A stretch of DNA of 55,375 nucleotides from an uncultured Bacteroidales bacterium (GTDB lineage Bacteria; Bacteroidota; Bacteroidia; Bacteroidales; P3), in assembly GCA_900318175.1 (NCBI GenBank), contig ONJQ01000018.1, forward strand, positions 1 to 55,375, written 5' to 3'. Made by a program: the position numbers and the translations under genes. Below the pieces are notes generated by a model. That model did no database searches. It was given only the letters and a program-made list of their open reading frames with translations, and was not told where the DNA came from. The first letter of the stretch is position 1. Each line of letters opens with the position of its first letter. Shown one piece after another: positions 33,881-42,756 of this stretch.

Positions 33881-35194
33881 ATGAAACGTTACTATTTTTT
33901 ACTACTTTTATGCTCCTTGGGAGTAGCCCTGCAGGGACAGGAAATCGAAGTGAGTACAGCCCGACCGATGGATACGGTGGGCGTGGTGACCGATTATTTT
34001 GCGCGGCCCTACCGCGTGCAGCGGGAGTTGCTCCTGTTGCAGGACGCTGTTGACGACTGGCGCGGGGAGCTGTATGACGACGATATGCAGTCGGAGGCTT
34101 GGAGGCGCGACCACGGGCGGCAGCACACGTGGCGCATAGGGGTGGACGCGACAACTTTTCTGCGCGACGCCGCTTTCTCCCTGCCCTACACGCGGGGCTA
34201 CACGGCCACGGGCTTTTTTGTAACGCCATATGCCAAGCATTTGCTGGGCCCTGATGCGCAGTTGACGCTGGGTGTGCACTTGGCTGGTGCGGCGGGCTAC
34301 GACGGCATCCGCGCATGGCAGCCCTTGGTGCGGCTGGAGTATGAGCCTTTTGCCCATTTCCGGCTGGTGATGGGGTCGCTGTATGGGACGCTGGCGCACG
34401 GGCTTTACGAGCCGATGCTGGACCGCGAACGCTACATCTACGCCCATCAGGAGGAGGGTGTGCAGATACTGACGGACTATTGGCTGGGAAACCGGCAGCG
34501 GTGGCGCATGGACACCTGGTTGCACTGGGAGGAGCTGTTGGAACCGTGGCAGCCCCGCCAGGAGCGTTTCACCTTGGGAAGCAGCCATGAGCTGACGCTC
34601 TACGGCCCTCAGCAACGTGGGCACTGTGTGCGGGATGTGGAGGTGAGTGTGCCGTTCAGTTTTCTGGGCAGCCATCGGGGAGGACAGTTCTCGACGTTGG
34701 ACACCTGCATACAATCGCTGTTCACCGAGAGTGTCGGCTTGCGGGTGAATGTGCCCGTGGGGCAGGTGGCAGCCGTGGCAGTGGATGTGCCGTTCTTTTT
34801 CTATCAGGACATTTCGCCCACCAAGTGCATGGCCTTCAACAACGGCTGGGCGTGGTGGCCGCAGCTCTCGGCGGACTGGATGTTCGCCCAAGGCCCCACT
34901 GGCGAAAAGTCGTTCTGGCACGGGTCGTGGCGCCTGTTGCTGCAAGCAGGCTACTGGCAGGGGCACCAGTACATTGCTCCGCGGGGCAGCTACCTGTTTC
35001 AGAGCGTCAGCTGGCACAGGCCGGACTTTGCCGTGGCCGAAAGGCGGATGGCGACCGGAAAACTGGCTTTTGAGAATCGGTATAACGAGCACTTTTCCTT
35101 GGGGCTCGACACAGAGTATTATTACGACCTTGAGGAGAAGGCAATGGATTTCGCTTTCGGGCTGTACCTGCGCTATGGGCTGATGCCCAAATGA
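33881..35194 (+). CDS. Predicted outer-membrane beta-barrel protein, unknown function
   Basis: I do not recognise a named family. The ATG at 33,881 opens a signal peptide (MKRYYFLLLLCSLGVALQGQ); an in-frame TTG at 33,854 lies inside the promoter and is rejected. The 437-residue product has alternating amphipathic strands rich in Trp and Tyr, for example RWRMDTWLHWEELLEP and FRLVMGSLYGTLAHGLYEP. Its end FGLYLRYGL is typical of barrel-closing strands, so it is probably an integral outer-membrane protein. It stands alone between divergent and convergent genes. GC-rich like its neighbours. Confidence 0.6.
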   Translation: MKRYYFLLLLCSLGVALQGQEIEVSTARPMDTVGVVTDYFARPYRVQRELLLLQDAVDDWRGELYDDDMQSEAWRRDHGRQHTWRIGVDATTFLRDAAFSLPYTRGYTATGFFVTPYAKHLLGPDAQLTLGVHLAGAAGYDGIRAWQPLVRLEYEPFAHFRLVMGSLYGTLAHGLYEPMLDRERYIYAHQEEGVQILTDYWLGNRQRWRMDTWLHWEELLEPWQPRQERFTLGSSHELTLYGPQQRGHCVRDVEVSVPFSFLGSHRGGQFSTLDTCIQSLFTESVGLRVNVPVGQVAAVAVDVPFFFYQDISPTKCMAFNNGWAWWPQLSADWMFAQGPTGEKSFWHGSWRLLLQAGYWQGHQYIAPRGSYLFQSVSWHRPDFAVAERRMATGKLAFENRYNEHFSLGLDTEYYYDLEEKAMDFAFGLYLRYGLMPK

Positions 35195-35212
35195 GAGGAG
35201 GCACAAAAAAAA

Positions 35213-35244
35213 GACAATCCGTCGGGCAGGGCCAACGGATTGTC
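35213..35244 (-). terminator. Terminator of the LolA-like gene
   Basis: GACAATCCGT (35,213-35,222) and ACGGATTGTC (35,235-35,244) form a perfect 10-bp stem. On the minus strand it is followed by TTTTTTTT (plus-strand A8 at 35,205-35,212). It lies 24 bp after the stop at 35,268 and also separates the convergent barrel gene. Confidence 0.9.
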
Positions 35245-35267
35245 AGTGTGGGATGTGATGGGCGGCT

Positions 35268-35951
35268 TTAGTCGAGCTTGTAGACTTTGCCGTCGATGGG
35301 TGTGTTGAGCAGCGGCGCGTGGATGGTGCCGTTGGCATCGAGACCCATGGTGTATTTGTGGATGAGGCCCAGTTTTTCCTCCATCTCCATGTAGTCAATG
35401 AGACAGGTCTTCTTGGAGTATTTGAGCACCATCTTGGTGATGCCCTTGTTGTAGCCTTTCTTGACGGTAAGGGTGATGATGTAGTGATGGGCGTCGGTGG
35501 CCATCTGGAAGTTGGTGTTGAGGTCGTTGCAGATGCTGTAGATGTCGCCGTTCATGGCCCAGGCAAGGGCGTTGCCCAGCAGTTTCATGAGTGGAACAAA
35601 ACGGTAGTTGAAGTTGAGTTTGTGGCCGTCGATGCCGTTGTAGAGGTTGGTGGTAGTGATGATGTAGTATTCACCTTCGGGGTTGGAGTAGCGCATGGCT
35701 ATCTTGGCCTCGGTGTCGCCGTGTTTGGCGGGGGTCACCTGCTCGTAATAGAGGGTTCCGTAGCGGTGCTGGATGGTGTTTTTCTTGGGTTTGATGAGGT
35801 CGTGGCGGAAGGTGTTCTGGATGCTCCTGTACTGCTTGTTGGTGGTAAGGAGTTTGTTGAGGACGATGCTGTCCTTGGCGGTGATGGCTTGGGCCGTGGC
35901 CGATGCTGCGAATGCAAGGGCGAGGGCGAGAAGGGTGAGCGCTTTTTTCAT
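35268..35951 (-). CDS. Secreted LolA-like protein of unknown function
   Basis: A 227-residue exported protein with a classical signal peptide (residues 1-21, ending SATAQA). The mature part has a strand-rich pattern reminiscent of LolA-fold proteins: YGTLYYEQVTP near 65-75, IAMRYSNPEGEYYIITTTN near 84-102, YNGIDGHKLNF near 104-114, and YIITLTVKKGYNKGITKMVLKY near 157-178. LolA-fold proteins bind lipoprotein acyl chains in the periplasm; whether this one does is not shown. Monocistronic, with a clear terminator. Confidence 0.5.
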   Translation of the reverse strand: MKKALTLLALALAFAASATAQAITAKDSIVLNKLLTTNKQYRSIQNTFRHDLIKPKKNTIQHRYGTLYYEQVTPAKHGDTEAKIAMRYSNPEGEYYIITTTNLYNGIDGHKLNFNYRFVPLMKLLGNALAWAMNGDIYSICNDLNTNFQMATDAHHYIITLTVKKGYNKGITKMVLKYSKKTCLIDYMEMEEKLGLIHKYTMGLDANGTIHAPLLNTPIDGKVYKLD

Positions 35952-35982
35952 TGTTGCGTGTTTTATTCTTAGCTATAGAGAA

Positions 35983-36012
35983 AGTCCCCCGATAGGAATG
36001 CATCGGGGGACT
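35983..36012 (-). terminator. Hairpin after the C10 protease gene
   Basis: AGTCCCCCGAT (35,983-35,993) and ATCGGGGGACT (36,002-36,012) pair perfectly over 11 bp around an 8-nt loop. On the minus strand only a short TTTCTC follows, so termination is likely but weaker than at other sites. Confidence 0.7.
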
Positions 36013-36056
36013 CGGGTTTGGTATTATTGAGTGTTACCTGTCGATGCAGAGGTGTA

Positions 36057-37493
36057 TTATCTGACGGTGAATTTCACAGCTTCGCCGTTGAGACGGTAGA
36101 TGTAGGTGCCGGGAGCGTAGCCCTGAAGGTCAAGACGATACTCCTTCGTGCCGCCGGGGATGATGAGGTTCTCAACAACCTTGCCGTCGATGGCATAGAT
36201 GGTGAGGTAAGCGTTGAGGGGAAGGTTGGAGGGTATCATCAGATAGTCGGAAGCGGGGTTGGGATAGCAGGGGGCAGTGGTGTAGGTGGTGTTGTCGTCG
36301 ATGCCCAGGTTGTTGGGGTGAATCTTGTAGACCATGCCGTGGCGACCAGAGAAGGTGTAACCGCCGGCAGTCTCGATGCTGGAAGCGGGTGTGAGGGTGA
36401 AGAAACCGTCAGCTCCGCTGCTGCCCCAGCCCCAACGGATATAGAACTTGTTGTTGTCGGAAGAGGAGGAACCGGCAATGACAAAGGCGTGGCCAGCAGC
36501 GTCACGGCCTGTGCCAGCGGGGTCGTAGGCACTGTAGTAGACAGGGCGGCGGTGGTTGTCCAGCTCGTCATGGAGAATGGTGTTCCACTGGTTGTTGGTG
36601 TAGCCCTGGCGAAGAATGTAAGTGGCTTCGTCACTATAGTTGAAATATTTGTAAAGGGCAGGGGGAACATCCTGGCTAAGGGCTCCACTGCCGTCAGCGT
36701 CCCAGTTCATCTTGACGGTGACACCGCAGGCGAACAGCAGTTTACCAATGGCGCGCTTGCGCTCGTAGGAACTGTTGTAGGTGATGGTGTTAGGCATGTT
36801 TGCGAAATCGAATCTGTTGGAGTCGACACGGAATTTGTAGCGAATGGTCTGGCCATTCCAAGAGAAGGAGGCTGTGGACTCGACATCACCACCCACTTCG
36901 GGGTATTTCCAGTAGTGGATAATCATACCCATGGCGGTAGCAACGCAGCCGGCAGGGCATTGGACATTGTTCTTGTAGGGGCACCACAGGTTGTAGGGAG
37001 CCACTTGGTCCCATTTGGCCTGGACGAGGACTGCCTTGCTGGTGGGGTCGCAGGTGAAGGTCTGCTCGGTGAGTTCGTTCCAGAGGGCTTTGATTTCAGC
37101 CTTGGGCTGGACATTGTTGTTCTGGTTCTCAGATATGAGTTTGGTGTATCCTTCCAGGATGTACTGGCAGGCGGGGCTGATGTTTTCAGGGTCGAAAAAG
37201 CCGACAGGGGAGTAGGCCAGCACGGGGTCGGTGCAATCAGAGGCGGAGACGATAACGAAACCGTTGCCAGCAACGTTGAAGGCGTACATAGCTGGTACAC
37301 AAAGGGTAGGATTGTCGTATTGCATGACTAATTTCATGTTGTCAGCGTCGACGGGAGCCTTGGCACCAGTGGCCACGGTGAAGTAATAGGCACCAATCTG
37401 TTTTGCGGTTTGAAGGTCGATGTTCTCTGCTTTGATGTTTCCGCACATCAGAACAGAAAGCATGAGAATGACAGATAAAATTCTGGTTTTCAT
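36057..37493 (-). CDS. C10-family cysteine protease (streptopain-like) with T9SS sorting domain
   Basis: A 478-residue secreted protease. Signal peptide residues 1-22; an inhibitory pro-region of the Spi type at about 23-150; catalytic domain with Cys183 in CPAGCVATAMGMIIHYW (compare SpeB), His335 in AGHAFVIAGSS, and the RWGWGSSGADGFF segment near 350-362. The C-terminal about 75 residues (CYPNPASDYLMI...GTYIYRLNGEAVKFTVR) are a type IX secretion sorting domain, so the enzyme should be exported through the outer membrane and attached to the surface or released. Relatives include Prevotella and Porphyromonas PrtT. Single gene with its own promoter and terminator. Confidence 0.92.
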   Translation of the reverse strand: MKTRILSVILMLSVLMCGNIKAENIDLQTAKQIGAYYFTVATGAKAPVDADNMKLVMQYDNPTLCVPAMYAFNVAGNGFVIVSASDCTDPVLAYSPVGFFDPENISPACQYILEGYTKLISENQNNNVQPKAEIKALWNELTEQTFTCDPTSKAVLVQAKWDQVAPYNLWCPYKNNVQCPAGCVATAMGMIIHYWKYPEVGGDVESTASFSWNGQTIRYKFRVDSNRFDFANMPNTITYNSSYERKRAIGKLLFACGVTVKMNWDADGSGALSQDVPPALYKYFNYSDEATYILRQGYTNNQWNTILHDELDNHRRPVYYSAYDPAGTGRDAAGHAFVIAGSSSSDNNKFYIRWGWGSSGADGFFTLTPASSIETAGGYTFSGRHGMVYKIHPNNLGIDDNTTYTTAPCYPNPASDYLMIPSNLPLNAYLTIYAIDGKVVENLIIPGGTKEYRLDLQGYAPGTYIYRLNGEAVKFTVR

Positions 37494-37541
37494 TGTTTTC
37501 TTTAATATTGTTTATTAATAATGATATTTCATTTCATTTGG

Positions 37542-37549
37542 CAAAGATA
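37542..37549 (-). promoter_or_regulatory. -7 box of the C10 protease gene
   Basis: CAAAGATA on the plus strand is TATCTTTG on the minus strand, about 45 nt before the ATG at 37,493. An AT-rich stretch with A5 precedes it; no clear TTG at the -33 position. Confidence 0.7.
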
Positions 37550-37615
37550 CAACTTTTTATTGAATTGGGCAGTTAAAAAATGTTGTCTTTGCATATTATT
37601 AATGAAGTATACCCC

Positions 37616-38800
37616 TTACAAGGAGAGGAGAAAGAATGTGGCAAGGCCTAAATAGTTCCCTACAAGATAGCCGATTAGGCCAATGGAGATGCCCAATACG
37701 ACGAGGTCGCGATTGTCCAAAAGGGCGGCAACGAGGGGCACGAATGGAGGGGAGTTGATCAGGGCCACGGAGGTGACAAGGGTGGTGTCGCCGTCGAGGT
37801 GGAGCAGACGGGCAAAGAGTATCTGCAATATCAGTGAACCAAAGATGATGAAGAGAATGTACCACAGGATGTTGAGGCTGCCGGTGAGGTCGAGTTGGCG
37901 CACGTCGCAAGCGTTGGCAATGGTGAAGCAGAAGAGGTAGACGAAGTAGAGTCCCACGCGGAAACCCAAGGGTTGACGCTGCTGCTGGTCGGCCTGGCTA
38001 TTGACTTGGCGGACAAAGGGGAGGAAGGAGGCACCGATGGAGAGGGTGGTGAGCAGGAGGATGAGCATGGGAGTGGAGGCGGCATCGGAGAAGAGGGTGG
38101 AGAGTAGGTAGGAGACAACGGCTATGAGTAAGGCCAACGGAAGGGTGATCCAGGCGCGGATCTTGGGCTGGGGTTGAGTCTTGGAGGCGGTAGCCGCTTG
38201 ACAAGAAGGCTGTTTGGCGGTAGGCGAGGGTGGGAGGGAGGCTTGCGGGTTGAGCCGTGAGGGCAGCAAGTGACGGAAGACGGGTTTGCCAAAACAGATG
38301 ACAAAGACAAGGTAGAGGCCCGTGACAATGAGGTCGTAGGAGGTGATGTAGAGATAGGTGGTCTTGTCCATTCCCACGCCTTGGGCGATGGCCCCCATGT
38401 TGGGTATGCCGCCGGTGTAGATGCCCACAGACACGGCACTGATCTGTGCAAACTCGTGGGGTGTGCTCTGGCTGCGGAAGAGGAAAAAGCCAGCCACGAT
38501 GACGATGATGACGGCCACAAAGCCACTGATACATGCCTTGAGGGCTTTGCCTGTGGACCAGTTGGAAAGGCTGCACGACATGAGCATCAGCGGGATGGAA
38601 AGAGGTATGCAGATGTTGCCAATCAGGTTGTTGGCATCGAGCAGACCGGGACTGTGTATCCAGCCAGTGAAGTTGGCCATGAGCAGCCCGATGACGTAAA
38701 GTACGGCCATGGGGCTCACTTTGTCTATCCATGTCCACTTCCGCGCCGCCAGCATGACGAGTGCGGGGGTGGCGAAGAGGTATATCAGATAGAGGGCCAT
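37616..38800 (-). CDS. DUF819-family integral membrane protein
   Basis: A 394-residue polytopic protein from the ATG at 38,800 (MALYLIYLFATPALVMLAARK). The frame extends to 38,923 through the end of uvrA and is not used. Family features: FTGWIHSPGLLDANNLIGNICIPLSIPLMLMSCSL near residues 44-78, SVGIYTGGIPNMGAIAQGVGMD near 121-142, and a matching second-half segment SVALINSPPFVPLVAALL near 353-370. The two halves look like an inverted repeat as in ion or carboxylate transporters. A Pro/Gln-rich cytosolic linker lies between them. Function unknown. It starts 10 bp after the uvrA stop. Confidence 0.8.
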   Translation of the reverse strand: MALYLIYLFATPALVMLAARKWTWIDKVSPMAVLYVIGLLMANFTGWIHSPGLLDANNLIGNICIPLSIPLMLMSCSLSNWSTGKALKACISGFVAVIIVIVAGFFLFRSQSTPHEFAQISAVSVGIYTGGIPNMGAIAQGVGMDKTTYLYITSYDLIVTGLYLVFVICFGKPVFRHLLPSRLNPQASLPPSPTAKQPSCQAATASKTQPQPKIRAWITLPLALLIAVVSYLLSTLFSDAASTPMLILLLTTLSIGASFLPFVRQVNSQADQQQRQPLGFRVGLYFVYLFCFTIANACDVRQLDLTGSLNILWYILFIIFGSLILQILFARLLHLDGDTTLVTSVALINSPPFVPLVAALLDNRDLVVLGISIGLIGYLVGNYLGLATFFLLSL

Positions 38801-38810
38801 TCTTATGGAT

Positions 38811-41654
38811 TTATTTACATTCGTCGAGCTCCTCTTTGAGGTACTTGCCCGTAATGTTGTCGGGTTGGGCTGCAAGCTGTTCGGGAGTGCCGGCAAAGGT
38901 GATTTGTCCGCCCTTGCGGCCACCGTCCGGTCCCATGTCTATCACCCAGTCGGCCACTTTAATGACGTCCATGTTGTGCTCTATGACAAGGATGCTGTTG
39001 CCACGGTCCACAAGCCGTTGGAGCACTTCAAGCAGGACGCGGATGTCCTCGAAATGGAGGCCTGTGGTGGGCTCGTCGAGGATATAGAGGGTGTTGCCAG
39101 TCTCGGGGCGCGCCAGCTCCGTGGCCAGCTTGATGCGCTGGGCCTCGCCGCCGCTGAGGGTGGTGGACTGCTGTCCCAGAGTGATGTAGCCTAAGCCCAC
39201 ATCTTGGATGGTCTTCAGCTTGCGATAGATGCGGGGATAGGACTCAAAGAAGGGGACGGCCTCGTTGATGGTCATGTCCAGCACGTCGGCTATGCTTTTG
39301 CCTTTGTAGCGTATCTCAAGGGTTTCGCGGTTGTAGCGCTTGCCGTTGCACATTTCGCAGTTGACGTACACGTCCGGCAGAAAGTTCATCTCAATGGTGC
39401 GCACGCCAGCCCCCTTGCAGAGTTCGCAGCGGCCACCGCTCACGTTGAAGGAGAATCGTCCGGGCTTGTAGCCACGGATACGGGCGCTGGGTAGTTGGGT
39501 GAAGAGCGCGCGAATCTCGTCAAAAACCCCCACGTAGGTGGCAGGATTGCTGCGGGGTGTGCGGCCAATGGGCGATTGGTCTATCTCTATCACCTTGTCG
39601 ATATGTTCTATGCCGGTGATGGATTTGTAGGGCAGGGGCTCCTTGGTGGAATGGTAGAAGTGGCGGTTCAGTATGTTGTGGAGCGTATCGTTTACAAGGG
39701 TCGACTTTCCGCTCCCGCTCACGCCGGTGATGCAGACAAAGCGACGCAGCGGGAGGTCGAAGGTGACATCCTTCAGATTGTTGCCCGTGGCACCGCTTAG
39801 CACTATGTGGTCGCACCCCTCAATGGAGCGCCGCTGTGGCAGGGGGATGTCCTTCTCGCGGTTGAGGTATTGCAGTGTGAGGGTCTTTTTCTTGGAGGCA
39901 AGCAACTGCTTGTGGCTTCCGCTGAAAATGACTTTGCCCCCATGCACGCCCGCTCCGGGTCCGATGTCTACCACATGGTCCGCGCTGAGAATCATGTCGC
40001 GGTCGTGCTCCACCACGATGACGCTGTTGCCCAGGTCGCGGAGCTCTTTCAGGGCGTTGATGAGCCGACGGTTGTCGCGCTGGTGAAGGCCGATGCTCGG
40101 CTCGTCCAGGATATAGAGAACATTGACCAGTCGGGCGCCAATCTGCGTGGCAAGGCGTATGCGCTGCGACTCGCCGCCGCTCAGGCTGCTGCTGTTGCGG
40201 TTCATGGAGAGGTAACCGACACCCACGTCGAGGATGAACTTGATGCGGGTCAGTATCTCGTGAAGTATCTCATGTGCGATGGCCTGTTGCTGGGGTTCTA
40301 ACCGCTCCTCCAGATGCAGCAAGCGTTCGTACAGTTCGTTCAAATCCAATTCGGCCATCTGGCCTATGTGCATGCCGTCAATGCGGAATGCCAGGCTCTC
40401 GGGCTTCAGTCTGTAACCATGGCACTCAGGGCAGGTCACCGTGTTCATGAATGAGGAGGCCCATTTCTGCAGAGCCGACGAACTCTCGTCGGAGACCAGC
40501 TGCATGATGTAGTTCACTATGCCCTGGAAGCTGCTTCCGTGGTTCATCTCGTAGGCGTCTTCCATCCCCGTGAAGTCGCTCGTGCCGTACAGGATGGTGT
40601 TCATCGCCTCGTCGGAGAAGGACTCCACAGGGTCGTCCACCGTGAAGTGGTAGTAGCGCCCCAAGTTCTCCAGCTTGCGGTAGAAATAGTTGGTGGGGCT
40701 ATACTTGCCAAGCACCTCGAAGGCACCCTCGCGGATGCTCTTTTTCGGGTCGGGAATCAGCTTCGAGAAGTCGATCTGTGCCACCTGCCCCAGCCCGTTG
40801 CAGTTGGGGCAAGCGCCGTAGGGCGAGTTGAACGAGAAGGTATTGGGCTCCGGTTCGGGGTACGAGATGCCCGTGGCGGGGTCCATCAGCAGGCGGCTGT
40901 AGTAGGCCGGTTTCGGGGCCGGGGAGGGGATGGGCGACGGCGTTTGGTACTCCAGCACCATCAGCACCCCTTTGCCTTGTTTGAAGGCCGTGCGCACAGC
41001 CTCTTTCAGGCGGTCGGCGTTCCGTCCCGGTCGCAGCCTGTCCACCACCAGCTCTATGTCGTGCGTCTTGTATCTGTCCACCTGCATGTTGTAGGTCAGC
41101 TCCCTCACCTCGCCGTCCACCCTTACGCGCAGGAATCCCTTCTTGCCCAGCTGCGCGAAGAGGTCGCGGTAGTGTCCCTTGCGCGCCTTCACCAACGGGG
41201 CCAGAATATAGATGTCCTTATCGCGGTACTGCTCTTCGATCAGTTGCAGGATGCGCTCCTCCGAGTATTTCACCATCTTTTCGCCGCTCACGTGGCTGTA
41301 GGCAGTACCCACGCGGGCATAAAGTAGGCGGACAAAATCATATATCTCCGTCACCGTGCCCACTGTCGAGCGCGGATTCTTGTTGGTTGTCTTCTGTTCG
41401 ATTGAAATCACGGGGCTCAAGCCGTTGATGCAGTCCACATCCGGCCTCTCAATATTGCCGATGAAATGGCGTGCGTAGGCCGAGAATGTCTCCATATAGC
41501 GGCGTTGCCCCTCGGCATGGATGGTGTCGAAAGCCAGGCTCGACTTCCCGCTGCCACTCAGACCCGTGAACACCACAAACTTGTTGCGTGGAATGTGCAC
41601 ATCCACGTTCTGCAAGTTGTGTTCCCGGGCTCCTAATACTTCTATCTCATCCAT
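38811..41654 (-). CDS. uvrA: UvrA, excinuclease ABC subunit A
   Basis: A 947-residue DNA-damage recognition ATPase of nucleotide excision repair. It has two ABC modules: Walker A GLSGSGKSS near residue 33 and GVSGSGKST near 640, with signature motifs LSGGESQRIRLA near 485 and LSGGEAQRIKLA near 825. Zinc-binding cysteine pairs are CPNC near 282 and CPEC near 410, then CELC near 740 and CEMC near 760. The DNA-damage insertion and the ISIEQKTTNKNPRSTVGT segment are intact. Length matches the family. It precedes the DUF819 gene by 10 bp and follows the lytic transglycosylase by 34 bp. Confidence 0.97.
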   Translation of the reverse strand: MDEIEVLGAREHNLQNVDVHIPRNKFVVFTGLSGSGKSSLAFDTIHAEGQRRYMETFSAYARHFIGNIERPDVDCINGLSPVISIEQKTTNKNPRSTVGTVTEIYDFVRLLYARVGTAYSHVSGEKMVKYSEERILQLIEEQYRDKDIYILAPLVKARKGHYRDLFAQLGKKGFLRVRVDGEVRELTYNMQVDRYKTHDIELVVDRLRPGRNADRLKEAVRTAFKQGKGVLMVLEYQTPSPIPSPAPKPAYYSRLLMDPATGISYPEPEPNTFSFNSPYGACPNCNGLGQVAQIDFSKLIPDPKKSIREGAFEVLGKYSPTNYFYRKLENLGRYYHFTVDDPVESFSDEAMNTILYGTSDFTGMEDAYEMNHGSSFQGIVNYIMQLVSDESSSALQKWASSFMNTVTCPECHGYRLKPESLAFRIDGMHIGQMAELDLNELYERLLHLEERLEPQQQAIAHEILHEILTRIKFILDVGVGYLSMNRNSSSLSGGESQRIRLATQIGARLVNVLYILDEPSIGLHQRDNRRLINALKELRDLGNSVIVVEHDRDMILSADHVVDIGPGAGVHGGKVIFSGSHKQLLASKKKTLTLQYLNREKDIPLPQRRSIEGCDHIVLSGATGNNLKDVTFDLPLRRFVCITGVSGSGKSTLVNDTLHNILNRHFYHSTKEPLPYKSITGIEHIDKVIEIDQSPIGRTPRSNPATYVGVFDEIRALFTQLPSARIRGYKPGRFSFNVSGGRCELCKGAGVRTIEMNFLPDVYVNCEMCNGKRYNRETLEIRYKGKSIADVLDMTINEAVPFFESYPRIYRKLKTIQDVGLGYITLGQQSTTLSGGEAQRIKLATELARPETGNTLYILDEPTTGLHFEDIRVLLEVLQRLVDRGNSILVIEHNMDVIKVADWVIDMGPDGGRKGGQITFAGTPEQLAAQPDNITGKYLKEELDECK

Positions 41655-41688
41655 CTTGTTTCAATTTACATTGTCCTTTTTCTCTTCC

Positions 41689-42669
41689 TCACAACTTGTC
41701 GACCATCTCCGTGTTGCGCTTCCCTTTCGTGATGTTCGCATAGCGCGTCCCCTCGGCGGGCAGCGCCACTTTGTAGCTCTTCTTCGACTTGTTCTTCAGC
41801 TCGTCGGTCTTCAACCAGGGGTTGAGCATGCGCAGCACCTTGTAGGTCGTGTTGTTGTTGCGGGCAAAAGTGTAGAGGTTCACGTTCTGCCCCTCCAGTG
41901 TCACCGTCCGTGTCGGCACGGGCGGGTAGAGGTCGCACCTCCGCAGGAAATAGCCATACTGGCGGGGATTCTGCATGATGATTTTCACGGCCAGTATGCG
42001 GTACACGTAGCGCGACGTCTCCGAGTTTAGCCAAAGGTCATAATAGGTCGTCGTTTGCTGTTTGTCCATGCGGCGCGACAGGCCGTTCTCGCCACAGTTA
42101 TAGGCCGCAGCCGCAGCCGTCCAGCTGCCGAAACGGTTGTACATCGACTTGATATAGCGGCACGCCGCCTCGGTCGAGGCCACCAGGTCGTCCCTCATGT
42201 CCACCTCGTCGCTTATCTCTAAGCCGTAGTGGCTCCCTGTGCTGGGGATGAACTGCCAGAACCCCTGAGCCTTGGCGGGCGATGTGGCGTTGGTCAGCCC
42301 GCTCTCTATCACACACAAATATTTGAAGTCGGCCGGTATTCCATTGCGCTTCAGGATGGGTTCGATGACGGGGAAATAGCGGTTGGCCCGTTTGAAATAA
42401 AGCACCGTGCTCGACTGTCGGTACATGTTTACGATAAGCTCGTTGTCCAATCCCTCGCGCACAAAATAGGTCTCCAGCGGCACCCGCTCGCCTGCAAAGG
42501 TCAGTGTGTCAGGAATCACTGGCGCGTAGACCCTGTAGTCCTTCATCACCGCCTTACGCCACATCGCCTCAGCATCCTCCACACCCGCGGTGCACATCAG
42601 CACCGCGCCAGCCACCAAAGCTATCGCCACCGCTGCCGCGCATCTCAATAATCCCTTCTTGCTTATCAT
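41689..42669 (-). CDS. Lytic transglycosylase (MltD/SLT type, GH23)
   Basis: A 326-residue exported murein hydrolase. An N-terminal hydrophobic segment at residues 8-29 acts as signal or anchor. The GH23 domain spans about 95-240, with catalytic Glu122 in LCVIESGLTN followed by SPAKAQGFWQFIPSTGSHYGL (132-152) and AAAAYNCGENGL near 196-207. The C-terminal 70 residues (VNLYTFARNNNTTYKVLRMLNPWL) resemble a degenerate LysM-like wall-binding module. It would cleave peptidoglycan glycan strands in the periplasm. It lies between coaBC (upstream) and uvrA. Confidence 0.88.
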   Translation of the reverse strand: MISKKGLLRCAAAVAIALVAGAVLMCTAGVEDAEAMWRKAVMKDYRVYAPVIPDTLTFAGERVPLETYFVREGLDNELIVNMYRQSSTVLYFKRANRYFPVIEPILKRNGIPADFKYLCVIESGLTNATSPAKAQGFWQFIPSTGSHYGLEISDEVDMRDDLVASTEAACRYIKSMYNRFGSWTAAAAAYNCGENGLSRRMDKQQTTTYYDLWLNSETSRYVYRILAVKIIMQNPRQYGYFLRRCDLYPPVPTRTVTLEGQNVNLYTFARNNNTTYKVLRMLNPWLKTDELKNKSKKSYKVALPAEGTRYANITKGKRNTEMVDKL

Positions 42670-42756
42670 AGTTCTTAACGTTCATGCGCGGCCCACCGCC
42701 GCGGGGTTATAATGAGAATCGTTTTTCCCTTTTCCAGTTTTCTCCTCCCCCTTGGG

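Noticed and set aside
33908-35206. 432-codon minus-strand open frame opposite the barrel gene
   Set aside because: No signal peptide or domain; the plus strand has a promoter box and signal peptide, and barrel-type strands to the end.
36018-37331. 437-codon plus-strand open frame opposite the C10 protease
   Set aside because: It is low-complexity (Val/Gly/Asp-rich), matches no family, and mirrors a protein with clear catalytic motifs and sorting domain on the other strand.
38801-38923. N-terminal extension of the DUF819 protein
   Set aside because: The added Ser/Pro-rich residues lie antisense-frame within the uvrA end, and the natural membrane start is at 38,800.
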